Shown: positions 63,506 through 64,000 of the stretch, piece after piece
How positions within the stretch are numbered: position 1 is the first letter of the stretch
Layout: every line of letters starts with the position of its first letter
Assembly: GCA_023701135.1 (NCBI GenBank)
Contig: JAMPXP010000011.1
Span: forward strand, 124,001-188,000
DNA length: 64,000 nt
Origin: Desulfobacula sp.
GTDB lineage: Bacteria; Desulfobacterota; Desulfobacteria; Desulfobacterales; Desulfobacteraceae
Reading direction: 5' to 3'
Notes under the pieces: model-generated
Told to the model about the DNA's origin: nothing
The model's database searches: none
What the model saw: only the letters and a program-made list of their open reading frames with translations
Position numbers and translations under genes: made by a program

Positions 63506-64000
63506 CTATTTCTTCTTGTTCATGGCTTCCAGGAATAGACTTTCCATGGTACTGCCGGATTTTGACGCTTTACTTGCGGCAAACTGTTTCCAATTGTCCG
63601 GATCTTTCTGATCCGGTGAGGTCAGAGTGATTCTCCGTTTTTCCTCGTCGGTTTCCTGGATCATGACCAGGATGGTGTCACCGGGCTTAAGCCGTTCATA
63701 ATCCGAAGGATTTGCCGCATGGCTGACATTGGACGAGGGCATGAGGCCGGTCACTCCCGGTTCAAGGGTGATGAACAGACCGAATTTCTCTTTTTTCTCA
63801 AGGCGGCCTTCATGGGTTGATCCGGGCTCATACCGGGTCGATGCCCCTGTCCACGGATCACCCAGGGCGTCCTTGATGCTCAGGGAAATCCTTTTGCTGT
63901 TCATATCAATGGATTTGATGACCACATGGACCTGGTCTCCCTGCTTTACGACATCGTCGGGTCTGAGGATTCTTTTGGTATGGCTCATTTCACTGATATG
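63506..64000 (-). CDS. S1 RNA-binding domain protein, ribosomal protein S1-like (5' end cut by window edge)
   Basis: 165 codons are visible and the frame is open to base 64000, so the start lies outside. The segment HISEMSHTKRILRPDDVV, GDQVHVVIKSIDMNSKRISL and the second unit EGRLEKKEKFGLFITL with GVTGLMP and KRRITLTSP show two S1 folds. Ribosomal protein S1 has four to six such units; the tail QFAASKASKSGSTMESLF is typical of shorter S1-like proteins in delta-type bacteria. An internal ATG at 63988 lies within an S1 fold and is not the start. Confidence 0.8.
   Translation of the reverse strand, partial: HISEMSHTKRILRPDDVVKQGDQVHVVIKSIDMNSKRISLSIKDALGDPWTGASTRYEPGSTHEGRLEKKEKFGLFITLEPGVTGLMPSSNVSHAANPSDYERLKPGDTILVMIQETDEEKRRITLTSPDQKDPDNWKQFAASKASKSGSTMESLFLEAMNKKK

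Noticed and set aside
63506-63988. S1-domain gene starting at the internal ATG 63988
   Set aside because: The frame is open to the window edge and the ATG lies inside the conserved HISEMSHTKR segment, so the gene begins outside the window.
1-64000. tRNA, rRNA, CRISPR arrays and prophage genes
   Set aside because: None was recognised when reading the intergenic gaps; no repeated spacer pattern, cloverleaf or phage structural gene stood out.

Overview
The window reads as about 64 kb of the chromosome of an anaerobic, sulfate-reducing-type bacterium of the Desulfobacterota, probably Desulfobacteraceae-like. The signs are a tetraheme class III cytochrome c, an electron-transfer flavoprotein pair with a membrane Fe-S ETF:quinone-type oxidoreductase, a 2-oxoacid:ferredoxin oxidoreductase with its own FAD/NAD(P) Fe-S subunit, RACo-type corrinoid activators, a DVU0524-type FlgM partner, and two genes with an in-frame TGA best read as selenocysteine. 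Most genes are GC-rich and densely packed. Two stretches (about 2.74-3.6 kb and 16.7-19.5 kb) are AT-richer accessory insertions. No rRNA, tRNA or CRISPR array was recognised.

Layout. 0-16.6 kb: a rubrerythrin-like fragment, a VWA/OmpA envelope protein, a VapC-type toxin-antitoxin pair, a hybrid sensor kinase, a LOG-family hydrolase, a membrane protein, a hydrolase, cytochrome c3, the three-gene 2-oxoacid oxidoreductase operon, then a solitary TRAP-type binding protein coupled to a membrane sensor. 16.7-19.5 kb: an island with an unknown gene, an attC-like element, a PIN-domain gene, the 3' remnant of a group II intron with a broken maturase, and HicAB. 19.5-34.1 kb: housekeeping and metabolic genes (methyltransferase, DarP, universal stress protein, saccharopine dehydrogenase-like protein, thiolase, a selenocysteine rhodanese with a small partner, CBM9-like protein, phosphoesterase, CaCA exchanger, FTCD, a GGDEF-EAL protein, MtnN). 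34.4-37.6 kb: diguanylate cyclase, GIY-YIG protein, flavodoxin and a selenocysteine peroxiredoxin. 37.7-46.5 kb: two RACo-like activators, a lactate/2-hydroxyacid module (FAD dehydrogenase, HdrC-MvhD-like Fe-S protein, LarA) and a degenerate NtrC-type regulator. 46.7-53 kb: EtfBA, the membrane ETF oxidoreductase, a TetR regulator and a class II aldolase. 53-64 kb: FlgM cluster, MazG, CvpA, PhoH-PgpH-YbeY-PdxJ, signalling proteins, a HAD phosphatase, a lipase and an S1-domain protein cut by the right edge.

How they fit together. Thiolase, EtfBA and the membrane ETF oxidoreductase suit complete oxidation of fatty or aromatic acids, with electrons passed to menaquinone. The LarA/FAD dehydrogenase/Fe-S set suggests oxidation of both lactate enantiomers with transfer to an Hdr/Mvh-type electron carrier. 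Two 16-bp palindromes of the same pattern lie upstream of the tetR gene and upstream of the aldolase gene, with a weaker copy upstream of the ETF oxidoreductase, suggesting one local regulon. The flgM operon has a sigma-28-like promoter and the gene after it a sigma-54-like promoter.

The most notable observations are the two predicted selenoproteins, each with a hairpin just after the TGA; the TetR palindromes; the group II intron remnant beside an attC-like site; a Cys4 module shared by two signalling proteins that lack a normal output domain; the solitary TRAP binding protein/sensor pair; and an NtrC-family regulator that has lost its GAFTGA motif. All functional calls come from reading the sequence and from memory of families; no database search was run.
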